A stretch of DNA of 64,000 bases from a virus, in the IMG/VR virus record IMGVR_UViG_3300009034_000025, positions 1 to 64,000 of that record. The stretch is one strand, 5' to 3'. The notes under the pieces are model-generated. The model was not told the origin of the DNA, made no database searches, and saw nothing but the letters and a program-made list of their open reading frames with translations. The position numbers and the translations under genes were made by a program. Shown in pieces: positions 8,982 to 17,780 of this stretch (its first letter is position 1; every line of letters begins with the position of its first letter).

Positions 8982-10094
8982 ATGGCAAAAGGAAAAAAGA
9001 AAAATAAGAAAAAGAGTGAAAAAAAGAAAGGTGCAAAACCAAGCACAGAATTGATAGCCAGTTTGAAAGCATTGGCAAAAGGTGTAGGTAAAAAATTAGA
9101 TGAAATTAAAGAAGAGTTTCAAGCAGTGGTGAAAGAAAAATACCTTCAAGACCTTGCACCTCAAGAACGATTGGAAATGGCAGGAAGAGTTTTGGTGGCA
9201 AGATATGCAGAAAGATATGCAGGGGATGATAACCCTTATCAATTCATTGTTCTGGATGTGGGTCATCCACGACCAATAGCAGTGAAAGATGATAAAGGAA
9301 AACCCATTCCAAATAAGAAGCAAGATTTTGCTCAAATTTTCGGCATATTTTTGCCAATAGGTGAAGATGAAGAAGAGATCGGTGACCCTGAATATGGGCA
9401 AGTTGACTTGTATCGTGAAGCAACAAAGATTTCATTACAAGTGAAAAGAGGTCAAGCATATCAAGGAAATTTTACTGGGAGCGCAAAACAAGGCACATAC
9501 CGATTGGGCACTAAGGGTGATAAAGTGCCAATAATAACTGAACTTGATGATATTCCCATAGAAAAGTTTGATGCTCGCAGATGGGTATTGGATAGATTTG
9601 GTGACCCAGTGGACATCATTTCAGCATCTGAAAATTTATCAGAAAATCCAAGCGACAAAAAAATAATTCAGGGTCAAGTTTCAGGCTCATGGGCAGGAAA
9701 AGGGCGAAGTGGTTATCCATTTGGCCGATACAATATGATTGATGATTCCATGGATTTTGATGACATCAAAAAAACTGGCGGTTTATCTGTGATGGTTGCG
9801 CACAATCAAATCCGATGGGCTGTTGGCTCGGAAGTATTACATCTTGGAATCCTTGAAGATGATGACCAATATGGTATTGGCCTGAGTGGTGAAGTTGTCC
9901 TTGAAAAATTCGGCATTCCAAAACCCAAGATCGATATTGAAAAATATAAAGAGGATGAAAAAGAGGATGAAGAAGAACCAGAAGAGGACAATGAGCCTGA
10001 AGGGGATGAAGAACCGGAAGAGGATGAAGAACCAACCGAAGATGAAACTGAAGGCGATGAGGATGAGGACATTGACCTCAGTGGATTGGATTAA
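8982..10094 (+). CDS. Single-stranded DNA-binding (RPA/SSB)-like protein
   Basis: 370 residues in three parts: a Lys-rich start (residues 1-20), a beta-rich core (about 80-310) with short aromatic strands that would fit OB folds (YQFIVLDVGHPRPI, QVSGSWAGKGRSGYPFGRY), and a very acidic tail of about 55 residues made of EDEEPEED-type repeats ending DIDLSGLD. An acidic C-terminal tail after an OB-fold core is typical of viral SSBs, where it recruits other replication proteins. The gene is flanked by the helicase-like and RecA-like genes. No single OB motif is diagnostic, so the call rests on overall build and context. Confidence 0.5.
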   Translation: MAKGKKKNKKKSEKKKGAKPSTELIASLKALAKGVGKKLDEIKEEFQAVVKEKYLQDLAPQERLEMAGRVLVARYAERYAGDDNPYQFIVLDVGHPRPIAVKDDKGKPIPNKKQDFAQIFGIFLPIGEDEEEIGDPEYGQVDLYREATKISLQVKRGQAYQGNFTGSAKQGTYRLGTKGDKVPIITELDDIPIEKFDARRWVLDRFGDPVDIISASENLSENPSDKKIIQGQVSGSWAGKGRSGYPFGRYNMIDDSMDFDDIKKTGGLSVMVAHNQIRWAVGSEVLHLGILEDDDQYGIGLSGEVVLEKFGIPKPKIDIEKYKEDEKEDEEEPEEDNEPEGDEEPEEDEEPTEDETEGDEDEDIDLSGLD

Positions 10095-10107
10095 CTGAGG
10101 TGAGTGG

Positions 10108-11244
10108 ATGCCTTTCGGTGAGCGGTCACGATTAATTACCGAATTAATGAAAAAAGCTGATATTACTTTCGCACCAAGTCAACATGTTATCACTGGTAGT
10201 CAACTCAGAGATACAGGAATTATGAGACTTCAGTTTGAGGGTGCAGCAAAGTGTGGAAAATCCAGAAATATGTTGGATGTTATTCGACATATGCATGAAG
10301 TGATGAAACTTGAAATTGATGAAATTTTATTATGTATCATCGATTTTGATAAAGATGGACTTCACTCACTACTTGAATCTGAAACTTTGCAACGCAAATA
10401 TCATGATTGTATTCGCTATTGGAAAATTGACCTTTCCAAACATCCTCAACTTGAAGCTTATGCTGCACTTGACCATTTCGAGGATTTATTAGAAAAGCAT
10501 CGAAAGAAAACTGGCTTCATGGGAGTCATGGGCACAGAAAATATAGGCACAGCTTGGGCTGAATGTCAGAGCGATTATTGCAAAATTATTTACAAAAAAT
10601 CCATCGTTGAATTGCTTATAGAATCAAAAGTGGAAGCTGAACGAAAAGGAAAAGCAACATTACCAGCACTCAGTCAACTTCATGACTATAAAATCATAAA
10701 TCCTTATTGGCTCAATTTTGCCAATGCTTTAACAATGGGAAATTATCATCTGATATGGACTTGTTATCAGTATGAGCGTGAAGTGGAAGAGCACGGTGGC
10801 AAAAAAACAAAAAGGATTTGCGGACAAGGCCAAAAGGACAATGATGGGAAAGTAGATTGGATAGTAACATTATACAGAGAGACAGGCAATTATTATGCGA
10901 CATTCAGAGGTGTAAGAGGTATCAGTGGAAATGTAAAAATCAAAAGACCAAATTTCACAAAGATTGTCAGAAGCATTTATGAAATAATGGAGAGTGAGAT
11001 CGCCAGAAAATATAAAAAGCGATCTTTGGGTGACCCACCTGAATTAAATCCTTATTGGTTATCAGAGAGAGCAGAAAGCCCAATACCAACATCACTTGAT
11101 GATGGTAAATTATCTCATCGAAAGACATCCACAGAATCTTTGGTTGAAAAAAGTATGAGTGATGCAAGAAAATTTACCGAAAATATTAAAAAAGAAAAGA
11201 GAGATGAAGCAGAAGATGAAAATTGGGAAATTTCCCTGGACTGA
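10108..11244 (+). CDS. RecA-like P-loop ATPase (Sak4/AAA_24-like)
   Basis: 378 residues. The Walker A motif FEGAAKCGKS is at residues 46-55. A hydrophobic strand with acidic end (EILLCIIDFDKDG) may be the Walker B. LIWTCYQYEREVEEHG is a possible sensor strand. Phage Sak4-type proteins have this size and a lone RecA core, work with the viral SSB and promote strand annealing. The SSB-like gene lies immediately upstream, which fits. The C-terminal 70 residues are charged and probably disordered. It could instead be another RecA-fold regulator. Confidence 0.6.
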   Translation: MPFGERSRLITELMKKADITFAPSQHVITGSQLRDTGIMRLQFEGAAKCGKSRNMLDVIRHMHEVMKLEIDEILLCIIDFDKDGLHSLLESETLQRKYHDCIRYWKIDLSKHPQLEAYAALDHFEDLLEKHRKKTGFMGVMGTENIGTAWAECQSDYCKIIYKKSIVELLIESKVEAERKGKATLPALSQLHDYKIINPYWLNFANALTMGNYHLIWTCYQYEREVEEHGGKKTKRICGQGQKDNDGKVDWIVTLYRETGNYYATFRGVRGISGNVKIKRPNFTKIVRSIYEIMESEIARKYKKRSLGDPPELNPYWLSERAESPIPTSLDDGKLSHRKTSTESLVEKSMSDARKFTENIKKEKRDEAEDENWEISLD

Positions 11245-11253
11245 GGTGAGTGA

Positions 11254-11550
11254 ATGGAAACGATGAAATTTGAAGAAGCCTTCAAAGAGCGTAGCCAAGA
11301 GGTGAAGGATTTTGTCAAAATGATAGCGAACAAATTACACAACCAAACAATCATTGACTTCGAATATGGTTTGGATGCGGATGGTGACCCACAATTGTAT
11401 TACATCGTTTTGGACAATGGAATAAAAATTGGAATGGCGAGAGTTTATCAATATGGAAAAGTAAAAGAACTTGATAGAACTGAAAGATACAAAGATGGCT
11501 CAATCATCAGATTCCAATTTCTGAATTGGCCTGGAGATGAGCCAAAATAA
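11254..11550 (+). CDS. Hypothetical protein
   Basis: 98 residues after a GAGGTGAG site. It has a helical start and then beta strands (LYYIVLDNGIKIGMARVYQYGK). It sits between the RecA-like ATPase and the PCNA-like clamp, so it may be a replication accessory factor. Not recognised. Confidence 0.7.
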   Translation: METMKFEEAFKERSQEVKDFVKMIANKLHNQTIIDFEYGLDADGDPQLYYIVLDNGIKIGMARVYQYGKVKELDRTERYKDGSIIRFQFLNWPGDEPK

Positions 11551-11565
11551 ATTTGAGGTGAGAAA

Positions 11566-12375
11566 ATGAAAGAAGAAATTTTGGAGATTGTAGGAAAGAC
11601 TGGAGACATTGTGGAAATCCTTACAGCAATATCTGCAAGGATTGCCGACAATGACTTAATGTTTGATAATCCTATTGTGGTGTTTGAAAAGAAAAAATTT
11701 GCCGTGAATCATGCATCACAAACGGGCAGTGCGCTTGTGCGGTTTGAATACTTTGGTGATGAAATAAAATGGAAAATGAAAGAAAAGAAATTGGAAGTGG
11801 TTTTCGATTGTGACAAAATACTTCATCAAATCAATAGCATGGCCTGGGGTTCAGATACCGAAACAAAGATTGGATGGAATGGGTCAAGGATGTTATTGAC
11901 TAATGAAAGCTCAAGAGACATCAGCAAAATTTATCCTGAAGATATCGAGGCCTGTAGAACTCAACCACTTGCAGTCAAATTCAAAGATTGGGCACCACAA
12001 TACAGCGGTAATTTAAATGTAGGAAAACTTGTGACCGAAACAAGCGAATTAACAATAATGAAAAAGAGAGCAGATTTAACAGATGTGAACAATTATGTGT
12101 TCAATCTGAAAAAAGGTCATAATGAAATCCTTGTTGGTGGAGCAAAAGCAAAAGCAGACGAAATCAAACATATCCTTGATACTGAAAAAACTAAATATAA
12201 AGGCAAAGCAATGGAAATTGCTTTTGGTGAACAATTCACGAATGTCTTTGGGAGTGTAAAAGGCAAAATTGGAATAGTTTGCACTAAAAACAAAACAGGC
12301 GATCCATATCCTTTTTGGATAATCACTGAGACAGACAATTGGAAAAGAGGTATAATGGTGACACCTATTGAATGA
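11566..12375 (+). CDS. PCNA-like sliding clamp (divergent)
   Basis: 269 residues, close to the usual PCNA length of about 245-260. The order of segments fits a two-domain clamp: ILTAISARIADNDLMF (first helix-strand), ALVRFEYFGDEIKWKM, KLEVVFDCDKILHQIN, then MLLTNESS. In the second half come VTETSELTIMKKRADLTD and a final strand set ending IMVTPIE, resembling the clamp C-terminus that binds PIP boxes. The virus also encodes RFC small and large subunits, which load clamps, so a clamp is expected. Sequence identity to cellular PCNA looks low. Confidence 0.5.
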   Translation: MKEEILEIVGKTGDIVEILTAISARIADNDLMFDNPIVVFEKKKFAVNHASQTGSALVRFEYFGDEIKWKMKEKKLEVVFDCDKILHQINSMAWGSDTETKIGWNGSRMLLTNESSRDISKIYPEDIEACRTQPLAVKFKDWAPQYSGNLNVGKLVTETSELTIMKKRADLTDVNNYVFNLKKGHNEILVGGAKAKADEIKHILDTEKTKYKGKAMEIAFGEQFTNVFGSVKGKIGIVCTKNKTGDPYPFWIITETDNWKRGIMVTPIE

Positions 12376-12385
12376 GGTGTCATCG

Positions 12386-13576
12386 ATGCCTAAAAAATCA
12401 ATACCAAAAAAATATAAGAATCCAATCTTTTTCAGAGGGGATTCACTTGCGTGTCCATTAGCATTTTCCATAGATATTTATGGTGGATGTGATTGGGGAT
12501 GTATTTATTGCTTCCTGCGTGAGTTAGATAGCACTTTATTTCCAGCATATTTCAAAGGTTGGAAAGAAGATTTGGTGAGGCCATCTGATTTATCCATTGT
12601 TAAAAAGGCTTTTAAAACTGCTTACTCAGAAAAAGAAAGCGATAGCATTATCATCAAATCTATTAGAGCAGGAGTGCCCGCATTGGTAGGTGTCAAATCT
12701 GACATCTTTATGCGCAACAAAATGGATAATCAATTATTTGAATTGCTTGAAATCCTTGATGAATATGATTATCCTTTCATCCTGCAAACTAAAAATTGCG
12801 AAATAACTAAAAATAAAGTGTTGGATGCTATTAGCGAAATGAATTCAGCTGTCATCATATCGATAATTCCAGGGTCAGCAAAGCTTTTAAAAAACCTAGA
12901 AAAACATTGCCCAAATCCGAAGCAAAGATGGGCAACAGTTAAAAGGCTCAGAAACAGCGATATTTGGTGTGGGGTATGCGCTGAACCCATTATCCCTACT
13001 TTGAACGATTCTATGCAGGAGCTTGAAGCATTTGGGCTTCTTGCAGCAGATTCAGGGGTATCCCATATTAATTTCTATAATTATGTGACACGCAGGAGAA
13101 AACAGGCCAAAAATCGATTTGAAGCCCTTGGATTTAATTATGAAAAAATAATGAAACATAACAAGGGTGAATATTGGCAAAAAATCGGACAAAGAGTTTT
13201 TGAGATTTTTCGAAAATACGATCTAAAAGTATCGTGTCCTGATTGGATAAATTTTCCATTCGATTCTGATATGGAATGTTGTTGCGGAATTGATAGAGCT
13301 TTCGAAAAAAATTTTAATCATTTTACCTTTATGTATGCAATGAAGAAAATCAAAGATAAAGGCAAAGTGAGTTGGAGTGATATGGAAAAGGCACCAATCA
13401 AGCTTCATACAACAGAACAATATTACAGAATGAAAGTTGTATGGAGTGAAAAAGACCCAACATATTATGGCATGTTTGACAATCCTCAATTAAAAATATT
13501 GGATTATGATTCTGAGGATATGCCAATTTGGGGCAGAAGAGAAATAAAAAATTTAGAACAATATTTCTTAAGGTGA
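12386..13576 (+). CDS. Radical SAM protein, SPL-like (paralogue 1)
   Basis: 396 residues from the ATG 5 bases after GAGGTGT; an in-frame TTG upstream is unlikely. The radical SAM cluster motif is CDWGCIYC (CxxxCxxC) at about residues 35-42, within DIYGGCDWGCIYCF. This resembles the spore photoproduct lyase (SplB)-like family. Later motifs ILQTKN, EPIIPTLND and a CCCG cluster near residue 300 are shared in position with the second copy at 14160. The reaction is unknown. In a replication block it could repair DNA damage or modify bases. Confidence 0.75.
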   Translation: MPKKSIPKKYKNPIFFRGDSLACPLAFSIDIYGGCDWGCIYCFLRELDSTLFPAYFKGWKEDLVRPSDLSIVKKAFKTAYSEKESDSIIIKSIRAGVPALVGVKSDIFMRNKMDNQLFELLEILDEYDYPFILQTKNCEITKNKVLDAISEMNSAVIISIIPGSAKLLKNLEKHCPNPKQRWATVKRLRNSDIWCGVCAEPIIPTLNDSMQELEAFGLLAADSGVSHINFYNYVTRRRKQAKNRFEALGFNYEKIMKHNKGEYWQKIGQRVFEIFRKYDLKVSCPDWINFPFDSDMECCCGIDRAFEKNFNHFTFMYAMKKIKDKGKVSWSDMEKAPIKLHTTEQYYRMKVVWSEKDPTYYGMFDNPQLKILDYDSEDMPIWGRREIKNLEQYFLR

Positions 13577-13580
13577 GAAA

Positions 13581-13952
13581 ATGGTATGTATATGTGGACA
13601 TGATATCAGAGACCATGAATGGAATTTTGTAAAAGGCAAGCCTGAGCCTTGCACGATATGTGATTGTCCAGATTATATTGATGAATCAAGAGGTGAGAAA
13701 ATGGATATGAGCAAAATAGTAGAATTGGGAGACCGTGTCGTGGATACGATAACTGGATTTAAAGGTTGCGTGACAGCCAAGATAGTCTACATGTATGATT
13801 GCACGCAATACTTGGTTCAGCCAAAGGCAGAGAAAAAAAATGGTGCCTGGGTAAGTGCCAAGTGGATTGATGAGCCACAACTGAAGATAACTAAAAAGGG
13901 CACATACAAAGCAGGCAAACCAAAGTTTGGTGGAATGAGAGAACATCCTTGA
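13581..13952 (+). CDS. Zinc-ribbon plus small beta domain protein, with internal start
   Basis: 123 residues. Residues 1-35 form a zinc site (CICGHDIRDHEW...CTICDCPDY). Residues 41-115 are a beta domain (ELGDRVVDTITGFKGCVTAK...YLVQP...WIDEPQLKI) of a type common in phage small proteins. A second strong ribosome-binding site (GAGGTGAGAAAATGG, from 13690) lies in frame before residue 41, so two products may be made: full-length and the beta domain alone. Function unknown. Confidence 0.65.
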   Translation: MVCICGHDIRDHEWNFVKGKPEPCTICDCPDYIDESRGEKMDMSKIVELGDRVVDTITGFKGCVTAKIVYMYDCTQYLVQPKAEKKNGAWVSAKWIDEPQLKITKKGTYKAGKPKFGGMREHP

Positions 13953-13962
13953 GGTGAAAAAA

Positions 13963-14163
13963 ATGGATGAAGCAGAAAGAGAATTGAAAAGATTGGAATT
14001 GGAGCGCAGTCATCAATGCTCAATCGAATTTGGGCGAGGTGCAAAGAATGTGATGACTTGGAAAGCAAAATTATATTTTACTGGCATTAGTCAGCAAAAT
14101 ATTCTCGCAAGAGCCAAGGTTATCAAAAAAGAATTGGACAAACTTTGTGAAGTGACCGAATGA
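13963..14163 (+). CDS. Small hypothetical protein
   Basis: 66 residues, starting at the ATG after GAGGTGAAAAAA. Mostly helical and charged. Its stop overlaps the ATG of the second radical SAM gene (ATGA), so translation is coupled. It may be a partner of that enzyme. Confidence 0.65.
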   Translation: MDEAERELKRLELERSHQCSIEFGRGAKNVMTWKAKLYFTGISQQNILARAKVIKKELDKLCEVTE

Positions 14164-15575
14164 TACTGCTCAACAAGAAAACAATTGGAAAAGTAAAAGA
14201 CCAACTTAAAAGGATTCAGCTTGAGGACATCGTGCCAAAAGCTGAACCTTTCATTCCAATTGAGCAACAACAAGTGGACTGGACAACTATTAAAAGACAT
14301 CAACGGGCACAAAGTCAACTTGATTACGATCTGCTACAAGACAAATGGATAAAAAAAGAAAATCCATTGCCACCGGATTTCAAAAGCATTCTTGAGGTAA
14401 GTTGTCGAGCATATGAATGTCCTCTTTGTTTAAACTTTGATGTTTATACTGGCGGTGTGTGCTATGGCTGTATCTATTGCTTTGCAAAACTTTTTGAACA
14501 ATCTCTATATTCAGCATTTTACGATGGCTATGATTATAGAGTTGTGAGGCCTGCAAGTAAAAAGCATATTACCGAAACACTTGAAAAACTTTTCCATAAT
14601 AAAGGAAGTGGTGAATTTCAAAAAGCCTTCAATAGAAAAGTGCCAATCAGATTGGGCATTCGTGACGAGGATTTCTTGCCATCAAGTGAAAAAAAATATA
14701 AACGCAGTTTATTCGCTATGAAATTAATCAATGACCACGAATATCCGATGATGATAAATACCAAATCAAATTTGGTCATTAAAAATCCTTGGTTCAAACA
14801 GATATGTGAATTTGGTGACCGAATGTCTATTCAGGTATCTATCATTCATTGTGACCGAGAAATTTCACATCGCATTGAACAAAAAGCACCTGCGCCAGAT
14901 ATTCGCTGGGATGTTATTAAAACTCTCAATGAAGTTGGAATCCAAGCACAGCCAAGGATTGAACCTTTAATGGCTTTTATTAATGGAACAGATGAACACA
15001 TGGAAGAGTATGTCAGGAAAACTGCTGAAGCTGGAGCACATCATATAACAACAGATACCTATCATTATTTTGCCAACACAGAAGGCATTCGTGATAATTT
15101 TTTACGATTGGGATTTGATTATCCAAGGATGTTTGAAGCCACATCAGAATATCAAATTATTGGCTCAATCCTTATCGAAAAGCTAATGATGATTGCACAT
15201 GAAAATGGCATAGGATGCTCAAGTTTCAATTTTAGATCGCTACCAATGAACAGCCACGATATTTGCTGTGGTGTGGATAATCTTTGTGGAATAAATGGAT
15301 ATAACAAATTTAATTTACTCACAGCAGGAAGATTATTAATTCGAAGAAAAAAGATGTCACTCAAGGATTTATTTGATTTTGCTGAGCCATTATCAAAACC
15401 AATTGCTGATGAGGTAATGGCTGTTTGGAATCATATTAAGCCTTCATGTTGGGCAATGGATTGGATTGGCGGTGTCAAGCCAGTAGGTCAAGATGAATAT
15501 GGTTTGATATACGGTTATGATGAAAAAGAATATGTGCAAGAATTGGAGACAATAGCAGATGCAATTGAGAGGTGA
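14160..15575 (+). CDS. Radical SAM protein, SPL-like (paralogue 2)
   Basis: 471 residues. The cluster motif is CYGCIYC (CxxxCxxC counting the preceding C in GGVCYGCIYCF). Shared with paralogue 1: the aromatic run after the motif, a strand-turn with NTKSN (QTKN in the other), EPLMAFINGTDE versus EPIIPTLND, and a late Cys-rich loop (ICCGVDNLC). The first 75 residues are extra. Two related enzymes in one operon may act on successive steps or form a heterodimer. Known SPL enzymes repair thymine dimers; other radical SAM enzymes act in phage base hypermodification. Which applies here is open. Confidence 0.75.
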   Translation: MILLNKKTIGKVKDQLKRIQLEDIVPKAEPFIPIEQQQVDWTTIKRHQRAQSQLDYDLLQDKWIKKENPLPPDFKSILEVSCRAYECPLCLNFDVYTGGVCYGCIYCFAKLFEQSLYSAFYDGYDYRVVRPASKKHITETLEKLFHNKGSGEFQKAFNRKVPIRLGIRDEDFLPSSEKKYKRSLFAMKLINDHEYPMMINTKSNLVIKNPWFKQICEFGDRMSIQVSIIHCDREISHRIEQKAPAPDIRWDVIKTLNEVGIQAQPRIEPLMAFINGTDEHMEEYVRKTAEAGAHHITTDTYHYFANTEGIRDNFLRLGFDYPRMFEATSEYQIIGSILIEKLMMIAHENGIGCSSFNFRSLPMNSHDICCGVDNLCGINGYNKFNLLTAGRLLIRRKKMSLKDLFDFAEPLSKPIADEVMAVWNHIKPSCWAMDWIGGVKPVGQDEYGLIYGYDEKEYVQELETIADAIER

Positions 15576-15580
15576 GAAAA

Positions 15581-15832
15581 ATGGAAGAAAAAAATACAAA
15601 ATCGAATGCGCAAAAAATAGCAGTATTTAATAATATTTATGATAGGTGTCTCGAGCATTTTGAAAATGTAAAAAAAGATGGCAACGATTTCACCGAAGGC
15701 TATGGTTCAGATGACGACAAACTTGTTTTTGAGTTTGTTATGAAACAAGTTCTTGGTGAAAATATTTTTGAAGAATACAATAAATATTGTGATTGTAATG
15801 GATGCACAATTGATGAATTAAATCCAGAATAG
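15581..15832 (+). CDS. Small acidic protein
   Basis: 83 residues from the ATG after GAGGTGAGAAAA. Acidic and helical, with a short Cys cluster (YCDCNGC) near the end. It ends with TAG, one of few TAG stops here. Not recognised. Confidence 0.65.
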   Translation: MEEKNTKSNAQKIAVFNNIYDRCLEHFENVKKDGNDFTEGYGSDDDKLVFEFVMKQVLGENIFEEYNKYCDCNGCTIDELNPE

Positions 15833-15845
15833 CTGAGGTGAGTTG

Positions 15846-16589
15846 ATGAAAATAGATGATGGATATGAAGATTTGCTTGCCATAGTAGATTATGGCGATG
15901 CAATAACAACAGGAAGCAAGCGTGGTGCAATTATAGGTTTGAAAGATGGAATGATAACTTTGATGAATACTCAGCGAAATATTCTTTTGATATTGAGCTG
16001 CCGAGAAATCAAAGGAAAAGCATCAATTAATTCCAGAAATTTTCCAGACCCAGTGCCACCTTTGCGAATAGCTCAAGGAGAAAAGAAGACAACTATTTAT
16101 TGGATTGAAGGCTCATTTGAACGCAGTGCAAAAGTTTTAGCTGAAAAAAATTATTGCGATGCCATCAAAAGAGTATTTGCAAAAAGATTTCATGAAGATT
16201 GTGAAGTGATTTTGAATCCAGAAAACCTATCAGTATTGTCAAGCGAAATCACAAATACAAGATTGATAAAGCAAGGCAAAAATCTTAATCTACAACAGCG
16301 CACACCAACAGGTGATGAAATCTATGATAATAAATTGGATTTGGCTCAAACTGATGGGAGCGCATTAACAAAATTTTTTGCTCAGAAATCCTCGAAAGAT
16401 AAAAAAGAGCATTCTGTTTTAGTGTCAACCAATGAATTAATGAAAATTGCTAAATTGACAACTAACAATTTTTCATTATTCATAGGTAAGGGTTTGGTTA
16501 AGGGAAAACCAAAACCATTGTGTCTTAAGACAAAGATGAAAAATGGAGAACTAAAAATGATGTTTTCTCCAAAGATTAGAGAGGTGTAA
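15846..16589 (+). CDS. Unknown protein, faintly clamp-like at its C terminus
   Basis: 247 residues from the ATG 4 bases after GAGGTGAGTT. The last 60 residues (VSTNELMKIAKLTTNNFSLF...PLCLKTKMKNGELKMMFSPKI) resemble the end of a PCNA-like clamp, where a PLK strand is followed by a short strand ending in SP or AP. The first half does not match clearly. It could be a second clamp-like protein or unrelated. The length and operon position permit either reading. Confidence 0.4.
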   Translation: MKIDDGYEDLLAIVDYGDAITTGSKRGAIIGLKDGMITLMNTQRNILLILSCREIKGKASINSRNFPDPVPPLRIAQGEKKTTIYWIEGSFERSAKVLAEKNYCDAIKRVFAKRFHEDCEVILNPENLSVLSSEITNTRLIKQGKNLNLQQRTPTGDEIYDNKLDLAQTDGSALTKFFAQKSSKDKKEHSVLVSTNELMKIAKLTTNNFSLFIGKGLVKGKPKPLCLKTKMKNGELKMMFSPKIREV

Positions 16590-16591
16590 AT

Positions 16592-16774
16592 ATGCAATGG
16601 AAAAAAGCAAAATTGGCAAGTGGTGAAGAAAAGTATATAATGACAACAAAAGTTGAATGCATATCTGCAACAGTATTAGCTGGTGAAGATATTTGTATTG
16701 CTCTTGTTGGTGGAAATGTAATGCCAAAAAGCATAGGAAAAAAGTTCAAAATTACTTTTGTTGAGGTGGTGTAG
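16592..16774 (+). CDS. Small beta-rich protein
   Basis: 60 residues with GAGGTG upstream; stop TAG. Alternating hydrophobic pattern (ECISATVLAGEDICIALVGG) suggests a small barrel. Unknown. Confidence 0.6.
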   Translation: MQWKKAKLASGEEKYIMTTKVECISATVLAGEDICIALVGGNVMPKSIGKKFKITFVEVV

Positions 16775-16878
16775 TGGGTGGAAAATCTATGAAGAGTGGC
16801 GGTGGTGGTGGAAAAAAAAGAAAGAATCGCAGAAAGGAAACAAAAAAGAAAAAGAGGTCATTAGATGAATTTAAATGA
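16774..16878 (+). CDS. Very small basic peptide
   Basis: 34 codons from a GTG that overlaps the preceding TAG stop (TAGTG). The peptide has a glycine run followed by a Lys/Arg-rich half (KKRKNRRKETKKKKR) and overlaps the next ATG by 14 bases. It may bind nucleic acid or simply couple translation. Confidence 0.4.
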   Translation: MGGKSMKSGGGGGKKRKNRRKETKKKKRSLDEFK

Positions 16879-17779
16879 AGAACATGAATTGAAACCAATC
16901 AGCCTCGAAGATAAAGAATTTTTTGAAGCTTATTTTGACCATTCAGCGAGGCCAGATTGGTATCAACAACCGTGGTATTTTAATCATGCATTGATGTTTG
17001 CTCAACCCTATTTGATGTTATGGAAAATCATTGACTATTGTTTGTGCATATTCGGTAGAACTGATGATGATTTTTTTCTGTATGTTCCACCACTTGGTTC
17101 AGGAAATGTGAGCAATGTAGTCAATGAATGTTTTGGTATTATTGAATATGAGGGATTTGAAGCAAAGATTATGTGTGATTATCCTGACTTCGAGAGATGT
17201 ATTGATAAGGATTTATATGTTTCAAAACATTTCGATGTCAATTATATCAATGACACAATCCTTGTCACGATCTTGAAAGGGAATAAATTCAAAACTCTCA
17301 GGCACAATGTAAACAAATTCAGAATAGAGCAATCTTTCAAATATATCAAATTCAATCCTGATTTACATACAATCGAGGCAAAAGAATTAATCGAAAAATA
17401 TCATCAGCAAAGCGAAGATTTTGATGATGTAGAATACAATCTCAATCTTTTATCAAATGTATCGGCATTGGGATTGAGAGCAACTGTATTAACAATTGAT
17501 GAACAGGTCAAGGGATTGAATGTTGGAGTTCATCTGAATGACCATACGATGGGATATTTGATTAACAAAGTAGATACTTCAATCAAATATCTTGTGGATT
17601 ATACAAGATGGCGATTTCATGCTGATGCAAAATCCTTGGGTTATCGCTATGTGAATGATGGGTCAGATTTGGACAGCAAAGGATTGCAAAGGCTCAAGAA
17701 AAAATTTGCACCCATAGCTATCCTTGAATTGTATAGTTGGAAAAGAGCTGAGATTGAAAGCCTTGATATGAGTGGGTGA
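16865..17779 (+). CDS. GNAT-fold acyltransferase-like protein (DUF2156/LPG-synthase C-like)
   Basis: 304 residues. It resembles the DUF2156 family: a first GNAT-like half with FLYVPPLGSGN, a basic helix TLRHNVNKFRIEQ (where related enzymes have RK..R..I.RF), and a second half with ATVLTIDEQVKGLNVGVHL and YLINKVD. Members of this fold transfer acyl or aminoacyl groups, in some cases from aminoacyl-tRNA. The gene lies directly before the primase and near the radical SAM pair. It could take part in DNA or cell-surface modification; the substrate is unknown. Confidence 0.5.
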   Translation: MNLNEEHELKPISLEDKEFFEAYFDHSARPDWYQQPWYFNHALMFAQPYLMLWKIIDYCLCIFGRTDDDFFLYVPPLGSGNVSNVVNECFGIIEYEGFEAKIMCDYPDFERCIDKDLYVSKHFDVNYINDTILVTILKGNKFKTLRHNVNKFRIEQSFKYIKFNPDLHTIEAKELIEKYHQQSEDFDDVEYNLNLLSNVSALGLRATVLTIDEQVKGLNVGVHLNDHTMGYLINKVDTSIKYLVDYTRWRFHADAKSLGYRYVNDGSDLDSKGLQRLKKKFAPIAILELYSWKRAEIESLDMSG

Positions 17780-17780
17780 A

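Noticed and set aside
9806-10072. Ser-rich minus-strand frames over the acidic tail of the SSB-like gene
   Set aside because: They are shadows of the GAA/GAT-rich coding repeat on the + strand.
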